Below are positions 62,230-64,000 of a stretch of DNA of 64,000 nucleotides, piece by piece. The notes below the pieces were generated by a model. That model did not search any database and was not told the origin of the DNA. It saw only the letters and a program-made list of their open reading frames with translations. Source of the stretch: Mycolicibacterium goodii. Lineage in GTDB: Bacteria > Actinomycetota > Actinomycetes > Mycobacteriales > Mycobacteriaceae. The position numbers were made by a program, and so were the translations under genes. Each line of letters begins with the position of its first letter. Position 1 is the stretch's first letter. Location of the stretch: positions 3,534,001 through 3,598,000 of the forward strand of contig NZ_CP092364.2 in the NCBI RefSeq assembly GCF_022370755.2, given 5' to 3'.

Positions 62230-63405
62230 CTAGACCTCGACGACGACCGCGCCGCCCTGACCACCGCCCGCGCACATCGCGGCGACACCGATGCCGCCGC
62301 CGCGACGTTGCAGTTCGTACACCAGGGTCGTGACCATGCGCGCGCCCGACGCCGCGATGGGATGGCCCAGGCTGCACCCGCTGCCGTTGAAATTCACCAG
62401 TTCCTCGTCGAGTCCGTACTCCTTGCAGGCCGCGATCGGCACGGACGCGAACGCCTCGTTGATCTCCCACAACGCGACGTCCGACGGCTTGAGCCCCGCG
62501 CGGTCGAGTACCCTGCCGATCACCTTGACGCCGCCGAGCCCGGTATCACGCGGCGGCACACCGATGGCGCCCCACGCCTTCACGGTCGCCATCACGTTCA
62601 ATCCGTTGGCCGCGGCGTACTCGCTGTCGACGAGCGCAACGCCCGCCGCCGCGTCGTTGGTGCCGCTGCTGTTGCCCGCCGTGATCGAGAAGCCCTCGAT
62701 CTCGGGGTGCAGCACCTTCAGGCCCGCGAGCTTCTCGACGGTGGTGTCGCGCCGGGGATGCTCGTCGACGCTGAAGTCGATCACCGATCCGTCGGGCTGG
62801 GTCACCTTGAGCGGCACGATCTCGTCGTGGAACTTGCCCCCGTCGATCGCGGCGACCGCGCGCTGATGTGACCGGGCCGCCCAGGCGTCCATCTCCTCGC
62901 GGCTGATACAGGCGGCCCGGGCGGTGTTCCAGCCGACCGTGATCGACATGTCCCTGGTCGGCGCATCCGGGGTCTCGACGTGCGTGGGAGGCATCCAGCG
63001 TTCTTCGAACTTCAGCTCCGGACCCGGGATGCGCCAGTTGACCAGCGGCGTCATCGACAACGACTGCACGCCGCCCGCGATGAGCACGCGCTCCATGCCC
63101 GAGCCGATCTGCGCCGCGGCGTTGCCGATCGCGGTGAGGCTCCCCGCGCAGTGCCGATTGACCGACTGGCCGGGCACGTGGTGCAGGCCCGTCGCGTCAG
63201 CCGCATAGCGGGCGAGATCACCACCGCCGTAATGGGACTCGGCGAAGATGATGTCGTCGATGTCGGCCGGATCGACGCCCGAGCGCCGCACGATCTCCGG
63301 GAGCACCGTGGTGATCAGTGTCTCCGGCGGGGTGTTGACCAGAGTTCCTTTGAAGGACCGTCCGATGGCCGTCCTGGCGGCACCGACGATGACGGGTGTG
63401 GACAT
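62230..63405 (-). CDS. Acetyl-CoA C-acyltransferase (thiolase)
   Basis: A 391-residue degradative thiolase. The active Cys is in VNRHCAGSLTAIGNAAAQI; other motifs are TAGNSSGTNDAAAGVALVD, LWEINEAFASVPIAACKE, NGSGCSLGHPIAASGARM (His) and MCAGGGQGGAVVVE (second Cys). It completes the beta-oxidation set with the hydratases, dehydrogenases and SDR. AAAGGTG precedes ATG 63405. It ends 75 bp after the TetR gene on the opposite strand. A weak motif-like sequence is just upstream. Confidence 0.92.
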   Translation of the reverse strand: MSTPVIVGAARTAIGRSFKGTLVNTPPETLITTVLPEIVRRSGVDPADIDDIIFAESHYGGGDLARYAADATGLHHVPGQSVNRHCAGSLTAIGNAAAQIGSGMERVLIAGGVQSLSMTPLVNWRIPGPELKFEERWMPPTHVETPDAPTRDMSITVGWNTARAACISREEMDAWAARSHQRAVAAIDGGKFHDEIVPLKVTQPDGSVIDFSVDEHPRRDTTVEKLAGLKVLHPEIEGFSITAGNSSGTNDAAAGVALVDSEYAAANGLNVMATVKAWGAIGVPPRDTGLGGVKVIGRVLDRAGLKPSDVALWEINEAFASVPIAACKEYGLDEELVNFNGSGCSLGHPIAASGARMVTTLVYELQRRGGGIGVAAMCAGGGQGGAVVVEV

Positions 63406-63417
63406 GATTTTCACCTT

Positions 63418-63436
63418 TACGATATCGAGTATTGAT
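63418..63436. promoter_or_regulatory. Weak TACNGTA-type motif, site D
   Basis: TACGATA-tcgag-TATTGAT, degenerate in both halves but with the common 12-bp spacing, 13 bp before the thiolase start. Listed because of its position only. Confidence 0.2.
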
Positions 63437-63505
63437 GTAACGTTAGCAGCTCGCGGGCTCACTGTGGTTCCGGCACGTGAAAATGCTCGTCACGCAGCCG
63501 AAACG

Positions 63506-63628
63506 CCTCCTTGGCCGGCGTTACGGACCGTGCTGCACTCGACGCTGACCCGCGACGACCTTGCCGGAATCCGGGCGGTCACCTCCGGTACCGCTCCCCT
63601 GTCTCCGGACGACGCCGAAGCATTCACC
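63506..63628 (+). pseudogene. Acyl-CoA synthetase internal fragment
   Basis: About 40 codons, including LTRDDLAGIRAVTSGTAPLS and PDDAEAFT, like the middle of a fatty-acid-CoA ligase. The match stops at 63628 and the frame ends a few codons later. Neither end of the gene is present. The sequence from 63406 to 63505 shows no further gene. Confidence 0.5.
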
Positions 63629-63683
63629 TGGCGATGGTTGAGACCGTTTGTGGACGTTTGACCAGTGGTGGTGATGGTGGACG

Positions 63684-63989
63684 GCCGGTGTCTTTGACGT
63701 TGCGGATGCGGTCTTCGGTGCGGGCGCGTTGTCGGCGGCGGACTTCCCGATCGGATATGAGATATCGGTGGGTGTTGTTGGAAGACAAGTTGATTCGTCA
63801 TCCGTCGTCGTCGGAGAGCGGTAGTTGCATGTCGGGGCGGGGGCGTTCGCGGCCGGTGATGACCCGCATCTCGGCGCGCTTCCCCACTTGGCGAACCTTG
63901 CCCCTTGGTAAGTCAATCTTCTCGCCAGGACAGGCACTTCGTGCACTACCGGCCGCATCACCCACCATTGCGCCAAACCGCAAGGTCAA
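63684..63989 (-). pseudogene. Decayed IS1380-like transposase fragment
   Basis: The minus strand reads KRAEMRVITGRERPRPDMQL, SDDDG, a TGA stop (63798-63800), then in the same frame NTHRYLISDREVRRRQRART and EDRIRNVKDTG. This is the central/C-terminal part of an IS1380-type transposase (R-A-R-x-E-D-R-I-R-x-x-K-D-T-G). The stop replaces an expected codon, and homology ends at KDTG, so the element is truncated and inactive. It may continue beyond the right edge. The bases 63629-63683 carry nothing recognisable. Confidence 0.6.
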
Positions 63990-64000
63990 CGCCCGACGGC

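Overview
The window is high-GC actinobacterial DNA, best matched to a fast-growing Mycolicibacterium of the smegmatis/goodii type. It carries the mycobacterial order FMN reductase - TetR - dinB2 - SDR - TetR - cyp136 - ligB - cstA (the Rv3054c-Rv3063 block of M. tuberculosis, from memory). Inserted into that block are an AAA ATPase, a PhoA-type lipoprotein phosphatase, an IS1182-family element and, between ligB and cstA, a complete group 2a [NiFe]-hydrogenase (Huc) island.

Layout. 0-10 kb: redox, regulator and repair genes, an IS landing on a stop codon, and the cyp136 locus. 10-20 kb: a stand-alone LeuA regulatory-domain protein behind a leuA-like attenuator, a TauE-type exporter, a phosphotransferase/methyltransferase pair, an HxlR regulator, a PoxB-type pyruvate oxidase, an SDR, a membrane sulfite-oxidase-fold molybdoprotein and ATP-dependent DNA ligase LigB. 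20-35 kb: hydrogenase island. hypF-C-D-E run leftward, hypA-B rightward, and hucM-S-L-protease-90 aa protein-TPR-hucE-NHL-unknown run leftward as one nearly gapless, translationally coupled operon. An AraC regulator is divergent from hucM. 35-39 kb: AraC, CstA, a YbdD-type small protein and a strong terminator. 39-46 kb: a deletion scar (P450 and carboxylase tails), a bicupin plus three-subunit molybdenum hydroxylase operon, and a rifampicin monooxygenase preceded by a rifamycin-associated element. 46-49 kb: a stand-alone receiver divergent from a large PAS/GAF histidine kinase.

49-64 kb is accessory CoA-ester catabolism: an LLM flavoprotein, SDRs, two acyl-CoA dehydrogenases, two amidohydrolases, two enoyl-CoA hydratases, a thiolase and a TetR regulator. 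Several promoters here share a bipartite TACNGTA-N5-TACNGTA motif. The region is littered with broken genes: a FadD-MmpL chimera, a FadD C-terminal stub, a frameshifted SDR, another FadD fragment and a decayed IS1380-like transposase. No rRNA, tRNA or CRISPR array was seen.

The least described parts are the co-translated accessory proteins of the Huc operon (NHL propeller, TPR protein, 90-residue protein, unknown 278-residue protein, and the protease with a fused extra domain), the LeuA-domain attenuator unit, and the TACNGTA-marked catabolic regulon. All family assignments were made by reading motifs, without database searches.
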